This document shows positions 35,467 to 44,833 of a stretch of DNA of 64,000 bases, one piece after another. Origin of the DNA: Virgisporangium ochraceum (GTDB lineage: Bacteria > Actinomycetota > Actinomycetes > Mycobacteriales > Micromonosporaceae); assembly GCF_016863655.1 (NCBI RefSeq), contig NZ_BOPH01000062.1, positions 123,342 to 187,341 on the forward strand, given 5' to 3'. Within the stretch, counting starts at the first letter, position 1. Every line of letters begins with the position of its first letter. The translations under genes were made by a program, and so were the position numbers. The notes beneath the pieces are model-generated. The model worked only from the letters and a program-made list of their open reading frames with translations, was not told the origin of the DNA and did not search any database.

Positions 35467-36656
35467 TGGAGGTCACGGTCGGGCCGGTGGCCCACGGCGG
35501 CCACTGCGTCGCGCGTCCCGACGACGGTCCCGTGCTCTTCGTGCGGCACGCGCTGCCGGGCGAGCGGGTGCGCGTCGCGGTCACCGAACGCAAGGCCGGC
35601 TTCTGGCGCGCCGACGCGGTCGAGATCCTCGAGCCCTCGCCCGACCGCGTCGAACCGCCGTGCCCGTTCGCCCGGCCCGGCGTCTGCGGCGGATGTGACT
35701 TTCAACACGCGTCGTCCGAGGCTCAGCGCGAACTGAAGGCCGCCGTCGTGCGCGAGCAGCTCGCGCGGCTCGCGCGCCGTCCCGATGTCGAAGTGCGGGT
35801 GGACGCGCTACGGGGCGATCTGCCAGGGGCAGCTTCGCGTGGAACCGCCCCTCGCTGGCGGTCCCGCGTGCAGTACGCGGTCGGCCGCGACGGCCGGCTG
35901 GGGTTCCACCCGTTCCGGTCCCATCGCGTCGTGCCCGTCGACGACTGCCCGATCGCGCTGCCGGCCGCCCTCGGTGTGCTCGCCGACCGGTGGTCGCCCG
36001 ACCTGGCCTCGGTCGAGGTGGTCGCGTCGTCGGAGGGCGACGTGTCGGTGCTGACCCGGCGGTCGCGTACCGGCCGGGCCCGGGTGGTCGACGGTCCGGC
36101 CACGGTGCGCGAGGCGCTCGGTGACCGCGTGTTCGAGGTCGACGCCGACGCGTTCTGGCAGGTGCACCCGTCGGCGCCGGCGGTGCTGGTCGCCACCGTG
36201 CTCGACCTGCTGGCGCCGCAGCCGGGGGAGCGGGCCTGGGACCTGTACTCGGGCGCGGGCCTGTTCGCGTCGGCGCTCGCCGACGTGGTCGACCGGGTCA
36301 CCGCCGTGGAGGGCGACGCGCGCGGCGTGGCCGCGGCCCGGCGCAGCCTCGCCGACCAGCCGAACGTGCACCTCGTCGAGGGCGACGTGCGGAAGGTCCT
36401 CGCCGGGCAGCCGCTGCGCTGGGTCGACGTGGTGGTGCTCGACCCGCCCCGGTCGGGCGCCGGCCGGGCGGTGGTCGAGGAGGTGGCCCGGCGCCGTCCC
36501 CGCGCGGTCGCGTACGTGGCCTGCGACCCGGCCGCGTTCGCGCGCGACGTGGCGACGTTCGCGGAGCACGGCTACGACCTGGCCGAGCTGCGGGCGTTCG
36601 ACGCATTTCCGATGACCCACCACGTCGAGTGCGTCGGTCTGTTCACCCGCTCATAG
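35466..36656 (+). CDS. TrmA/RlmD-family RNA (uracil-C5) methyltransferase
   Basis: This 396-aa SAM-dependent enzyme has an N-terminal TRAM domain (about 1-58) and Cys for a 4Fe-4S cluster (CPFARPGVCGGCDF). The SAM site is DLYSGAGLFA and the catalytic Cys motif is YVACDPAAFARD. Whether the target is tRNA U54 or a 23S position cannot be told. It is coupled to the permease gene in front and followed by dxs, the mycobacterial order. Confidence 0.9.
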   Translation: MEVTVGPVAHGGHCVARPDDGPVLFVRHALPGERVRVAVTERKAGFWRADAVEILEPSPDRVEPPCPFARPGVCGGCDFQHASSEAQRELKAAVVREQLARLARRPDVEVRVDALRGDLPGAASRGTAPRWRSRVQYAVGRDGRLGFHPFRSHRVVPVDDCPIALPAALGVLADRWSPDLASVEVVASSEGDVSVLTRRSRTGRARVVDGPATVREALGDRVFEVDADAFWQVHPSAPAVLVATVLDLLAPQPGERAWDLYSGAGLFASALADVVDRVTAVEGDARGVAAARRSLADQPNVHLVEGDVRKVLAGQPLRWVDVVVLDPPRSGAGRAVVEEVARRRPRAVAYVACDPAAFARDVATFAEHGYDLAELRAFDAFPMTHHVECVGLFTRS

Positions 36657-36885
36657 GTCCGGGGCCGGGCCCGCTCCTCGCCCGCGCAGTCGACGCGTCG
36701 GCCGGGCTCGTGTCCCGTTTCTCCTGGTTTCCGTAGAGCGGTGGCAGGTACTTCACGGTGGTCCCTTCCGGCCCGGTTCCTCGACACGACGATTGTGGAG
36801 ATTCATGGGAGATCCCTTTGGCCGGGGTGCGCCGATGGCCGACGCGGCTAGACTGGCCGCTCATGACCCAGTGGACGTGTGGCTC

Positions 36886-38790
36886 ATGACCGCCGACGAG
36901 TCCCGCCTGATCGACCGCATCGACAGCCCCCAGGACCTGAAGGCGCTCAGCGTCGAAGAGGTCACTCTGCTCGCGGCGGAGATCCGCGACTTCCTGGTCG
37001 CCAAGGTGGCCCGCACCGGCGGACATCTCGGGCCGAACCTGGGCGTCGTCGAGATCACGCTGGCCCTGCACCGGGTCTTCGACTCCCCGAAGGACCGGAT
37101 CCTGTTCGACACGGGTCACCAGGCGTACATCCACAAGATCGTCACCGGCCGCCGGGACGGGTTCGACATGCTGCGGCTGCGTGGTGGCCTAACGGGCTAC
37201 CCGAGCCAGGCCGAGAGCGAACACGACATCATCGAGAACTCGCACGCCTCGACGGCGCTGTCCTACGCCGACGGCCTGTCCAAGGCCTTCGCCCTGCGCG
37301 GCGAGAAGCGCTGGGTGGCCGCGGTCGTCGGTGACGGCGCGCTCACCGGCGGCATGTGCTGGGAGGCGTTGAACAACATCGCCGCCGCGAAGAACCCGGT
37401 CGTGATGGTCGTCAACGACAACGGCCGCAGCTACTCACCCACGATCGGCGGCCTCGCCGAGCACCTGTCGACGCTGCGGCTGAACCCCGGCTACGAGAAG
37501 GTGCTCGACCTCGTCAAGGAGTCGCTGGGCCGCACGCCGCTGGTCGGCGCGCCGCTGTACGAGGTGCTGCACGCGGTCAAGCGGGGCATCAAGGACGCGG
37601 TGGCGCCGCAGGCGATGTTCGAGGATCTCGGCATCAAGTACGTCGGTCCGGTCGACGGCCATGACCAGGCGGCGATGGAGTCGGCGCTGAGCCGGGCGAA
37701 GGGCTTCGGCGGCCCGGTGATCGTCCACGCCGTCACGCGCAAGGGCTACGGCTACCGGCCGGCCGAGGACGACGAGGCCGACTGCCTGCACAGCCCGTCG
37801 ACGTTCGACCCGGAGACCGGCAAGCCGCTCGCGCCGTCGTCGCTCAAGTGGACCGGCGTGTTCGCCGACGAGCTGGTGGCGATCGCCGACGAGCGCCCCG
37901 ACATCGTGGGCATCACGGCCGCGATGGCCGGCCCCACCGGCATCGCGAAGCTGATGGCGAAGTATCCCGAGCGGGCCTACGACGTCGGCATCGCCGAGCA
38001 GCACGCCGCCACGTCCGCCGCGGGCCTGGCCATCGGCGGCCTGCATCCGGTCGTCGCGATCTACGCGACGTTCCTCAACCGCGCCTTCGACCAGGTACTG
38101 CTCGACGTCGCGATGCACAAGCTGCCGGTGACGTTCGTGCTCGACCGGGCCGGTCTCACCGGTCCCGACGGGCCGAGTCACTACGGCATCTGGGACATGT
38201 CGATCTTCGGCGTGGTGCCGGGGCTGCGCATCGCCGCACCGCGCGACCAGGCGACCCTGCGCGCCGAGCTGCGGGAGGCGGTCGCCGTCGAGGACGGTCC
38301 GACGATCGTGCGGTTCCCGACCGGCGCGGTGCCCGCCGACCTGCCGGCCGTCGACCGGGTCGGCCCGATCGACGTGCTCGTGCGCGACGACGGTGGCCGC
38401 AGGGACGTGCTGATCGTCGCGGTCGGCGCGATGGCGCACACCGCGGTCGAGGCCGCGGCGCGGCTGGCCGAGCAGGGCTACGGCGCCACGGTGGTCGACC
38501 CGCGGTGGGTGCGGCCGGTCCCGGTGGAGCTGGTCGGGTTGGCGACAGCGCACCGGCTGGTGGTCACGATCGAAGACGGTGTGCGCGCGGGCGGCGTGGG
38601 CGACGCGGTCGCCAAGACGCTGCGCGACGCGGGCGCGACCGTTCCGCTGCGTGACCTGGGTGTCGAGCCCGACTGGTACCCGCACGGCACGCGGCCGGAG
38701 CTGCTGACCGATCTCGGTCTCACCGCCCAGGACGTGTCCCGCACGGTCACCGGCTGGCTGGCCGGCATCGTGGCCGCCGCCGATCGATAG
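36886..38790 (+). CDS. dxs: 1-Deoxy-D-xylulose-5-phosphate synthase
   Basis: This 634-aa enzyme is the first step of the MEP isoprenoid pathway, joining pyruvate and glyceraldehyde 3-phosphate with thiamine diphosphate. Visible are HLGPNLGVVE, the ThDP motif GDGALTGGMCWEALNN, the catalytic GIAEQHA and DRAGLTGPDG. ATG 36886 gives a family-like length and N-terminus (LIDRIDSPQDLKAL). An in-frame ATG at 36805 has a better GGAG site and would add 27 residues, so the start is uncertain. Confidence 0.96.
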   Translation: MTADESRLIDRIDSPQDLKALSVEEVTLLAAEIRDFLVAKVARTGGHLGPNLGVVEITLALHRVFDSPKDRILFDTGHQAYIHKIVTGRRDGFDMLRLRGGLTGYPSQAESEHDIIENSHASTALSYADGLSKAFALRGEKRWVAAVVGDGALTGGMCWEALNNIAAAKNPVVMVVNDNGRSYSPTIGGLAEHLSTLRLNPGYEKVLDLVKESLGRTPLVGAPLYEVLHAVKRGIKDAVAPQAMFEDLGIKYVGPVDGHDQAAMESALSRAKGFGGPVIVHAVTRKGYGYRPAEDDEADCLHSPSTFDPETGKPLAPSSLKWTGVFADELVAIADERPDIVGITAAMAGPTGIAKLMAKYPERAYDVGIAEQHAATSAAGLAIGGLHPVVAIYATFLNRAFDQVLLDVAMHKLPVTFVLDRAGLTGPDGPSHYGIWDMSIFGVVPGLRIAAPRDQATLRAELREAVAVEDGPTIVRFPTGAVPADLPAVDRVGPIDVLVRDDGGRRDVLIVAVGAMAHTAVEAAARLAEQGYGATVVDPRWVRPVPVELVGLATAHRLVVTIEDGVRAGGVGDAVAKTLRDAGATVPLRDLGVEPDWYPHGTRPELLTDLGLTAQDVSRTVTGWLAGIVAAADR

Positions 38791-38815
38791 ATGCCAATAT
38801 TGGCCGCTGCGCCGT

Positions 38816-40297
38816 GTGGAAACGCCTCGCCCGAAGCACAATGGTGAGGTGCATCCGGAATTCGCGGCCGAATCGGTAGGTTCCAGTGGCCCAATCGTTA
38901 TCGAATTAGGCGTTCTGGGGCACGACGACGAGGGTGACGAGTTCGGACCGACCGGCCGACCACGGCCCAGCCCGTGGATGGTCGTCCTGCTGATCCTGGC
39001 GTGCTGCACCGCGGGCGTCACGGCGGCGGCCCAGCCGGCCGCCGCCGCCCGGCTCGTCTTCTCGGCGGCCGGAGTGGTCGACTCGCCGCAGGTCGTCGGC
39101 GACAACCTCCTCGCCACCGTCGAGGGGCCCGGCGGCACCCAGGTCACGTCCTACGACCTCGACACCGGCGCGGTGCGGTGGGAGTTCGCCCCACCCCGGC
39201 GCATGCTCGTGCAGCCGGCCGGCGACACGGTCGTCGTCGCGCCGGTGTCGTGCAGCCTGCGGTCGTCGTTCCAGACGTACGGCATCGACGCGGCGTCGGG
39301 CGAGCGCCGGTGGGAGATCCGCGGCGCGCCGCTCTGGCTCGTCGAGGGCGCCCCGCTGGTCGTCATCAAGCAGACCCAGCGCTGCTCCGAGGCCACCATC
39401 GGGTTCGACGCGCTGCCCGGCACCCAGGCCACCTGGATCGGGCTCGACCTCGCCACCGGCGAGACGCGCTGGGAGATCGACGTGCCGGCGGCCGTCAACC
39501 TCGCGGTCGGCGTCAACACCGGCGGACGGGCGAGCTGGCTGGCCATCGCCGAAGCCGGCGTGCTGACCACCTACGACCTCACCACCGGCCGCGACGTGGG
39601 GCGGTACGAGACCCCCGCCGGCACCACCCGGCCGTCCCTGCCCACGCGGATCCTCGGTGCGGGCGACCAGCTGCTCGTGGTCACCTCCTCGCGGGCCTAC
39701 GTGCAGATCAGCGCGCACGAGATCCCGGGCCTGCGGCCGCTGTGGCAGAACACCGTACCGCCGTTGCGCAGCAACCGCATCGACCTCGACGGCGTCACCG
39801 CCCGCGACTGCGGGCCGGTGCTGTGCCTCGGACCGGCGACCGAGACCGTCGGGCTCGACCGCGGGAACGGAACGGAGCGCTGGCGGGCACCGGGGCGGCC
39901 GCTGCGGGTCGGCAGCGGGTACGCGTTGTTCATGAAGGCGCCGCCGGTGGCCGAGGCGCCCATGTTCGTGGTCCACGACCTCGCCACCGGTGACGCCGGC
40001 GCGGAGCTGCGCGACGCCGAGCTGCTCAACCGGACCTACGGCGATCCGCTGATGAGCCGGGCCAGCCAGGAGGAGGGCGAGGAGGGGCGCCTCTGGCAGC
40101 TGGACCTTTCCGCCGGCACGTTCAACACTGTGACCGTGCTACCGGGTCCGTTCGCCAACTGCGACACCGCCGGCCGGTACCTGGCCTGCCGCGACACCAA
40201 CGGGCAGCTGTCGGTCTGGCGGCTGCCGGCCGACTGCGCCCCGTCGTGCGCCGGCCGCCCCTCCGCCCTGGGCCGGGCGCCGTGGCAGAAGCCCTGA
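38816..40297 (+). CDS. Membrane-anchored PQQ-like beta-propeller protein, copy 1
   Basis: This 493-aa protein has an acidic cytoplasmic N-terminus containing IVIELG, one membrane helix (about 54-78) and a large outside domain. The outside domain has PQQ/quinoprotein-type repeats (DLDTGAVRWEF, GIDAASGERRWEI, GLDLATGETRWEI). Cys-rich loops suggest disulfides. GTG 38816 is used; GTG 38851 is an alternative. It overlaps the next gene by 16 bases, and that gene encodes a paralogue. The function is unknown; propellers of this type often act in outside sensing or assembly. Confidence 0.8.
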   Translation: METPRPKHNGEVHPEFAAESVGSSGPIVIELGVLGHDDEGDEFGPTGRPRPSPWMVVLLILACCTAGVTAAAQPAAAARLVFSAAGVVDSPQVVGDNLLATVEGPGGTQVTSYDLDTGAVRWEFAPPRRMLVQPAGDTVVVAPVSCSLRSSFQTYGIDAASGERRWEIRGAPLWLVEGAPLVVIKQTQRCSEATIGFDALPGTQATWIGLDLATGETRWEIDVPAAVNLAVGVNTGGRASWLAIAEAGVLTTYDLTTGRDVGRYETPAGTTRPSLPTRILGAGDQLLVVTSSRAYVQISAHEIPGLRPLWQNTVPPLRSNRIDLDGVTARDCGPVLCLGPATETVGLDRGNGTERWRAPGRPLRVGSGYALFMKAPPVAEAPMFVVHDLATGDAGAELRDAELLNRTYGDPLMSRASQEEGEEGRLWQLDLSAGTFNTVTVLPGPFANCDTAGRYLACRDTNGQLSVWRLPADCAPSCAGRPSALGRAPWQKP

Positions 40298-41664
40298 TCG
40301 ATCTCGGTGACCTCGGCCGGGACGAGCCTCCACCGGCCGGGCCCCGCCCGTCGTGGCTGCGGCGGTGGCGGCAGCCGTCCCGGTCGCGGGCCGGTACTGC
40401 CTTCGGCGCCGTGGTCGTGGTGGTCGCGGCGCTGCTCATCGGTCCGGAGGCGCTGCCGCAGCCGGCGCGGTTCGCGGGTCCGGCCCGGATCCCGGGCTCC
40501 GGCGCCGACGAGTTCTTCATCGCGGGCGACGTCGTGGTGGTGCAGTCGGGCAACGACCGCGTGCTGCGCGCCTACACCTTCGACGGCACGCTGCGCTGGG
40601 CCACCGCGACGCCGGTCCAGCGGGCCGGCCCGTCGAGCGCGATCGACGGCGTCCTGCCGGTCGCCGCGCCCATGTGGCCCGGCCAGGTGGGCGGGCTGGA
40701 CCTCGCCACCGGTCGGGTCCGCTGGACCGTCGACGGCAACCTCAACGGGGTCGCCGACGGCCTCTTCGTGATCGGCCGCGGCACCGTGGAGCCGGACCCG
40801 AACGTGCGCATGCGCGACCTCATCGGGATCGACCCCGCCACCGGGCGGGAGGTCTGGCACGCGATGATCCCGCCGCCGGCGCTGGGGGAGCGGCTGCTGG
40901 AGATCTACGGTGCCGGCAACCGGGTCGCCGCCCGGGCCCGGGTCCGCGCCGACGGCACCGCCGACCTGCTCGACCTGCGCACCGGGCGGTGGCGCACGAT
41001 CTCGGCGGTGCCACCGGCGCCACCGGGTCCGGAGGCGCCGGCCCAGCCGGGCACGGCCGCCGGCTTCCAGGTCGGCCTGCGCGTCGGTGACGTCACGATG
41101 GTGTTCGCGGTCGGCGCGGAACCCGCCGAGGGCGCCTCCTACATCTCCCTGCCGGGTCTCCTGGTCGCATACGGTCCGGACGCGGCCGAGCCGCGCTGGA
41201 CGCGGCCGACCACCACGTGGGCGCCGGCCCTGGCGTGCGGCCCGTGGATCTGCCTGGCCGACGGCGCCGACACGCAGGTAGTCGATCCGCAGACCGGTCG
41301 CGACGTCCGCCGGGTCGGCTGGCCGCACGTGCTCTCCGGCACCGACCGCCGGTTCCTCGGCCACGTCAACGTCGGCACCAACCTGCAGGTCGCGGTGTCC
41401 GACGCCGCCACCGGGAAGGTGCTGCACCGGCACCTCGGCTGGGACCTGGTGAGCCAGCGCTACGCCGACTGGACGCCGATCCTGCACCGTGACGGCGGGC
41501 TCGACTGGCGCCTGGCCACGCTGAACATGGAGACCGGCGTCGCCTACCCGCTCGGCGAGTTCCAGGCGGCCGGTCAGCGCTCCTGCCAGAGCGTCGCGAC
41601 GCACGTCGCGTGCTCGGTGCGCTCGGGCGAGATCCTGGTCTGGCGCGTGGTCCCCTCCCGCTGA
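40282..41664 (+). CDS. Membrane-anchored PQQ-like beta-propeller protein, copy 2
   Basis: This 460-aa paralogue of the preceding gene has the start ALIDLGDLGRDE, a membrane helix (about 48-66) and propeller repeats such as GLDLATGRVRWTV and GIDPATGREVWH. The last Cys pair lies in SCQSVATHVACSV. GTG 40282 is chosen because the conserved IDLG start follows directly. It precedes a two-component system by 27 bases, so the propellers may be inputs to the kinase; this is inference. Confidence 0.82.
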   Translation: MAEALIDLGDLGRDEPPPAGPRPSWLRRWRQPSRSRAGTAFGAVVVVVAALLIGPEALPQPARFAGPARIPGSGADEFFIAGDVVVVQSGNDRVLRAYTFDGTLRWATATPVQRAGPSSAIDGVLPVAAPMWPGQVGGLDLATGRVRWTVDGNLNGVADGLFVIGRGTVEPDPNVRMRDLIGIDPATGREVWHAMIPPPALGERLLEIYGAGNRVAARARVRADGTADLLDLRTGRWRTISAVPPAPPGPEAPAQPGTAAGFQVGLRVGDVTMVFAVGAEPAEGASYISLPGLLVAYGPDAAEPRWTRPTTTWAPALACGPWICLADGADTQVVDPQTGRDVRRVGWPHVLSGTDRRFLGHVNVGTNLQVAVSDAATGKVLHRHLGWDLVSQRYADWTPILHRDGGLDWRLATLNMETGVAYPLGEFQAAGQRSCQSVATHVACSVRSGEILVWRVVPSR

Positions 41665-41691
41665 CCCGCAACGGCCGTCGATAATCGCCGC

Positions 41692-42351
41692 ATGCGGGTA
41701 CTGGTGGTCGAAGACGAGCGCAACCTGGCCGACGCGATCGCCCGGGGGCTGCGGCGGCACGGGATGGCGGTCGACGTGTCGTACAACGGCTCCGAGGGGC
41801 ACGAGCTGGCGATGGTGACCCGGTACGACGTCGTGGTGCTCGACCGCGACCTGCCCGGCATGCACGGCGACGAGATCTGCGCGGCGCTCGTCGAGTCGGG
41901 CGCGCTGACCCGCGTGCTGATGCTCACCGCGAGCGGCAGCGTCGCCGACCGGGTCGAGGGCCTGCAGCTCGGCGCCGACGACTACCTGCCCAAGCCGTTC
42001 GCCTTCGACGAGCTGGTGGCCCGGGTGCAGGCGCTCGGCCGGCGGGCCACCCCGGCGGCGCCGCCGGTGCTCTCCGTCGCCGACCTCGTGCTCGACCAGG
42101 GCCGCCGCACGGTCGAGCGGGGCGGCAAGCCGCTCGACCTGACCCGCAAGGAATTCGGCCTGCTGGAGGAGCTGCTCAAGGCGCATCCGGCCGTGGTCTC
42201 CAGCGAGGAGCTGCTGGAACGGGTCTGGGACGCCAACGCCGACCCGTTCACCACCACGGTGCGGGTGACGATGATGACGTTGCGCAAGAAGCTCGGCGAG
42301 CCACCGCTCATAGAAACAGTGGTCGGCGCGGGCTACCGGTTGCGGGCGTGA
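41692..42351 (+). CDS. OmpR-family response regulator
   Basis: This 219-aa protein has a receiver domain with phospho-acceptor Asp51 (VVLDRDLPGMHG), conserved Thr and Lys (LTASG, PKPF) and a winged-helix DNA-binding domain (about 125-218, ending VVGAGYRLRA). It is followed after one base by its histidine kinase. Confidence 0.94.
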   Translation: MRVLVVEDERNLADAIARGLRRHGMAVDVSYNGSEGHELAMVTRYDVVVLDRDLPGMHGDEICAALVESGALTRVLMLTASGSVADRVEGLQLGADDYLPKPFAFDELVARVQALGRRATPAAPPVLSVADLVLDQGRRTVERGGKPLDLTRKEFGLLEELLKAHPAVVSSEELLERVWDANADPFTTTVRVTMMTLRKKLGEPPLIETVVGAGYRLRA

Positions 42352-42352
42352 G

Positions 42353-43552
42353 ATGACGGTCTACGACGCCCGCGGGACGGGCAGGATGCGGCTGACCCTG
42401 CGGCTGCGGCTGGCCCTGCTCGCCGGGATCCTGCTGCTCATCGGCGGCGCCTTCCTGGTGCTGCTGGCGTGGCTGATCGTCGGCAAGGCCGTCGACTCCA
42501 ACAACCCGCCGGCCGGCACCAAACTGGTCCGCGCCGACGGCACCGGGGTCGACGCGTCGAGCTGGCAGCGCGAGCGGGCCCGCGACGCCAAACGGGAGAC
42601 GCTCGCGTTCGGCGCGGTGGCCCTCGTGGCGACCACCGGCTTCGGGGTGGCCGGCGGGTACGTGCTGGCCGGCCGGGCCCTGCGTCCGCTGCACCGCGTC
42701 ACCACGACGGCCCGGCGCCTGTCCGGCGAGACCCTCGACCAGCGGATCAGCTACACCGGACCGGAGGACGAGGTCGCCGAGCTGGCCGACACGTTCGACG
42801 CGATGCTCGACCGGATCGCGGCCGCGTTCGACACCCAGAAGCGGTTCGTGGCCAACGCCTCGCACGAGTTGCGCACGCCGCTGGCCGTGATGCGCACCGA
42901 GGTCGAGGTGACCCTCGGCGACAAGGACGCCGACGTGGCCGAGTTCCGGCGGATGGGCACGGTGGTCCGCGACGCCTCGATCCGGGCGAACGCGCTGGTC
43001 GAGGCGCTGCTGCTGCTCGCCCGCACGGAGGCGCAGGCGGGTCGCCGGCTGGCCCGCAAGCTGCCCGCCGACCTGGCCGCCGGCGCCGCGGCGGCGCTGT
43101 CGGCGGTGGGCCCGGAGATCCGGCGGACCAGCATCGAGGTGCAGCAGGACCTGGCGCCCGCACCGGTCGTCGGCGACTCGAGCCTGCTGGAGCGGTTGGC
43201 CGGCAACCTCATCGAGAACGCGGTGCGCTACAACCACCTGCACGGCCGGCTGTGGGTGCGCACCGGGTCCGACGCCACGCACTCCTGGCTGGTGGTGGGC
43301 AACACCGGCTTCGAGGTCGACCCGGCTGACGTGCCGGCGCTGTTCGAGCCGTTCCGCCGCGGCGGTCGGGAGCGGACCGGCGCCCGCGGCTCGGGGCTCG
43401 GCCTGTCGATCGTGCGCGCGGTGTGCGACGCCCACGGCGGCACGGTGAGCGCGGTGGCGCGGGCCGGCGGCGGGCTCGAGGTGGTCGCGCGGCTCCCGGC
43501 CGCCGCCACCACCCCCGTGCTGACGGGGACAGCGGCGGTTCCGGCGAGCTAG
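42353..43552 (+). CDS. Two-component sensor histidine kinase
   Basis: This 399-aa kinase has two membrane helices (about 20-45 and 85-108) with a short outside loop, a HAMP region, the H-box FVANASHELRTPL with His171, N-box NLIENAVRYN and G-box GSGLGLSIV. The loop is too short for a real ligand domain, so an accessory protein may sense. It ends 4 bases from a convergent gene. Confidence 0.94.
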   Translation: MTVYDARGTGRMRLTLRLRLALLAGILLLIGGAFLVLLAWLIVGKAVDSNNPPAGTKLVRADGTGVDASSWQRERARDAKRETLAFGAVALVATTGFGVAGGYVLAGRALRPLHRVTTTARRLSGETLDQRISYTGPEDEVAELADTFDAMLDRIAAAFDTQKRFVANASHELRTPLAVMRTEVEVTLGDKDADVAEFRRMGTVVRDASIRANALVEALLLLARTEAQAGRRLARKLPADLAAGAAAALSAVGPEIRRTSIEVQQDLAPAPVVGDSSLLERLAGNLIENAVRYNHLHGRLWVRTGSDATHSWLVVGNTGFEVDPADVPALFEPFRRGGRERTGARGSGLGLSIVRAVCDAHGGTVSAVARAGGGLEVVARLPAAATTPVLTGTAAVPAS

Positions 43553-43556
43553 CCCA

Positions 43557-44120
43557 TCAGTTCCAGGACGGGAGCCTGGGCGTCCAGATCACGTGCTCGA
43601 CCAGCGAGACGAGCACGCCCTTGACCGAGTGCCGGTCGCGCGGGTCGCACATGACGACCGGCACGAACGGGTCGAGGTCCATCGCGTTGCGGACCTGTGA
43701 CGCGCTGTAGTAGTACCGGCCGTCGAAGCTGTTGACCGCCACCAGGAACGGGATGCGCAGCCGGCGGAAGTAGTCGACGGCGACGGCGCAGTCGGCCAGG
43801 TGGTGGATGTCGGCGAGCACCACGGCGCCGAGCGCCCCGGCGGCCAGCTCGTCCCACATGACCCAGATCTGCTCCGGGTTGGGCAGCGTCGGATGGTCCA
43901 GTTCGGGGGCACCGAAGAGGTAGACCACGATGTCGTGGTCGACCGTGATCCGTCCGAGGTCGACCGGGGTCGGCGTGTCCTCACTCATCCCGAGGATGTT
44001 CAGCGGATAGATCTCGCTGACTGCCCCGACAAGTGTCGTCTTTCCGACACCGAAGGCTCCCGCTACGAGAATCTTCAGTGCCTTGGGGACGGGCGGCCGA
44101 TCGGCAGGCACGGGCCCCAT
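43557..44120 (-). CDS. Conservon-type (CvnD/MglA-like) GTPase, stand-alone
   Basis: This 187-aa small GTPase has P-loop GAFGVGKTTL (21-30), a G3 region reading LFGAPELD in place of DxxG, and NSFDGR as G4. This is the form found in conservon CvnD proteins of actinomycetes. Those are normally encoded after a histidine kinase, a roadblock protein and a DUF742 protein; none of these is next to it here. Upstream is a divergent sigma factor gene 190 bases away. The partner is unknown. Confidence 0.85.
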   Translation of the reverse strand: MGPVPADRPPVPKALKILVAGAFGVGKTTLVGAVSEIYPLNILGMSEDTPTPVDLGRITVDHDIVVYLFGAPELDHPTLPNPEQIWVMWDELAAGALGAVVLADIHHLADCAVAVDYFRRLRIPFLVAVNSFDGRYYYSASQVRNAMDLDPFVPVVMCDPRDRHSVKGVLVSLVEHVIWTPRLPSWN

Positions 44121-44311
44121 CTATCACCGCCTCCTGGACGCACTGCTGGGTAAGGGGTGGCAACGGACAGCCATACAAACGCAGTCCGCTCGCGCACCCC
44201 CTGGGCATATTACGGACACGATGGCCCAGACGTCACGTCCGACTCCCGGGTGATCCCACAGGTTGCCCCTCCAATCATGATGCACCGAGCGTGTAACAGG
44301 CGGGAGGTGGG

Positions 44312-44833
44312 ATGGACCAGCAAAGATCGTTCGAGACCTATGTTAGACAACGCGGCCAAGCGCTGTACCGCATTGCCTACCTCCTCACCGGCGACCATCA
44401 CCACGCCCAGGATCTGGTGCAACAGGCGTTACTCAAAGTAGTCGGACGTTGGCGTCGACTGGCTGCCGACGGCGACCCGGACCCATACGTACGCCGGGTC
44501 CTCTACACCGAGCATGTCGGCAGATGGCGAAGAAGTAAACGGACAGTGTCCGAGAGCGGGCCGATCCACCGGGAGCCCGTCGCGGCCGACGGCGCCGACG
44601 ATCTGGTGGCGGCACTCGCCGTCCGCGAGGCCCTCGCCACGCTCGCCCCGCGACAGCGGGCGGTGATCGTCCTGCGGTACTTCGAGGACCTCACCGAGGC
44701 CCAGACCGCCGAGGTGCTGGGCATCCGGGTCGGCACGGTGAAGAGCCAGGCGCGCGACGCGCTGGCCCGGCTCCGCGACCTCGCCCCTTACCTGATCGAC
44801 GACCGCGACCCCGACCGGGAGGTGCTGCGGTGA
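44312..44833 (+). CDS. SigE-family extracytoplasmic-function sigma factor
   Basis: This 173-aa ECF-type sigma factor has region 2 (YRIAYLLTGDHHHAQDLVQQALLKV, here spanning about residues 18-43) and region 4 (LAPRQRAVIVLRYFEDLTEAQTAEVLG; helix-turn-helix VGTVKSQ). The ELLT-GD block and short length fit the SigE group of actinomycetes. It overlaps the next gene as GTGA; the product downstream has a membrane helix like an anti-sigma factor would. Confidence 0.92.
   Translation: MDQQRSFETYVRQRGQALYRIAYLLTGDHHHAQDLVQQALLKVVGRWRRLAADGDPDPYVRRVLYTEHVGRWRRSKRTVSESGPIHREPVAADGADDLVAALAVREALATLAPRQRAVIVLRYFEDLTEAQTAEVLGIRVGTVKSQARDALARLRDLAPYLIDDRDPDREVLR

Noticed and set aside
37435..39147. Long antisense open frame over dxs and the first propeller gene
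   Set aside because: dxs is unmistakable on the other strand. The antisense product is Arg/His-rich without any domain.
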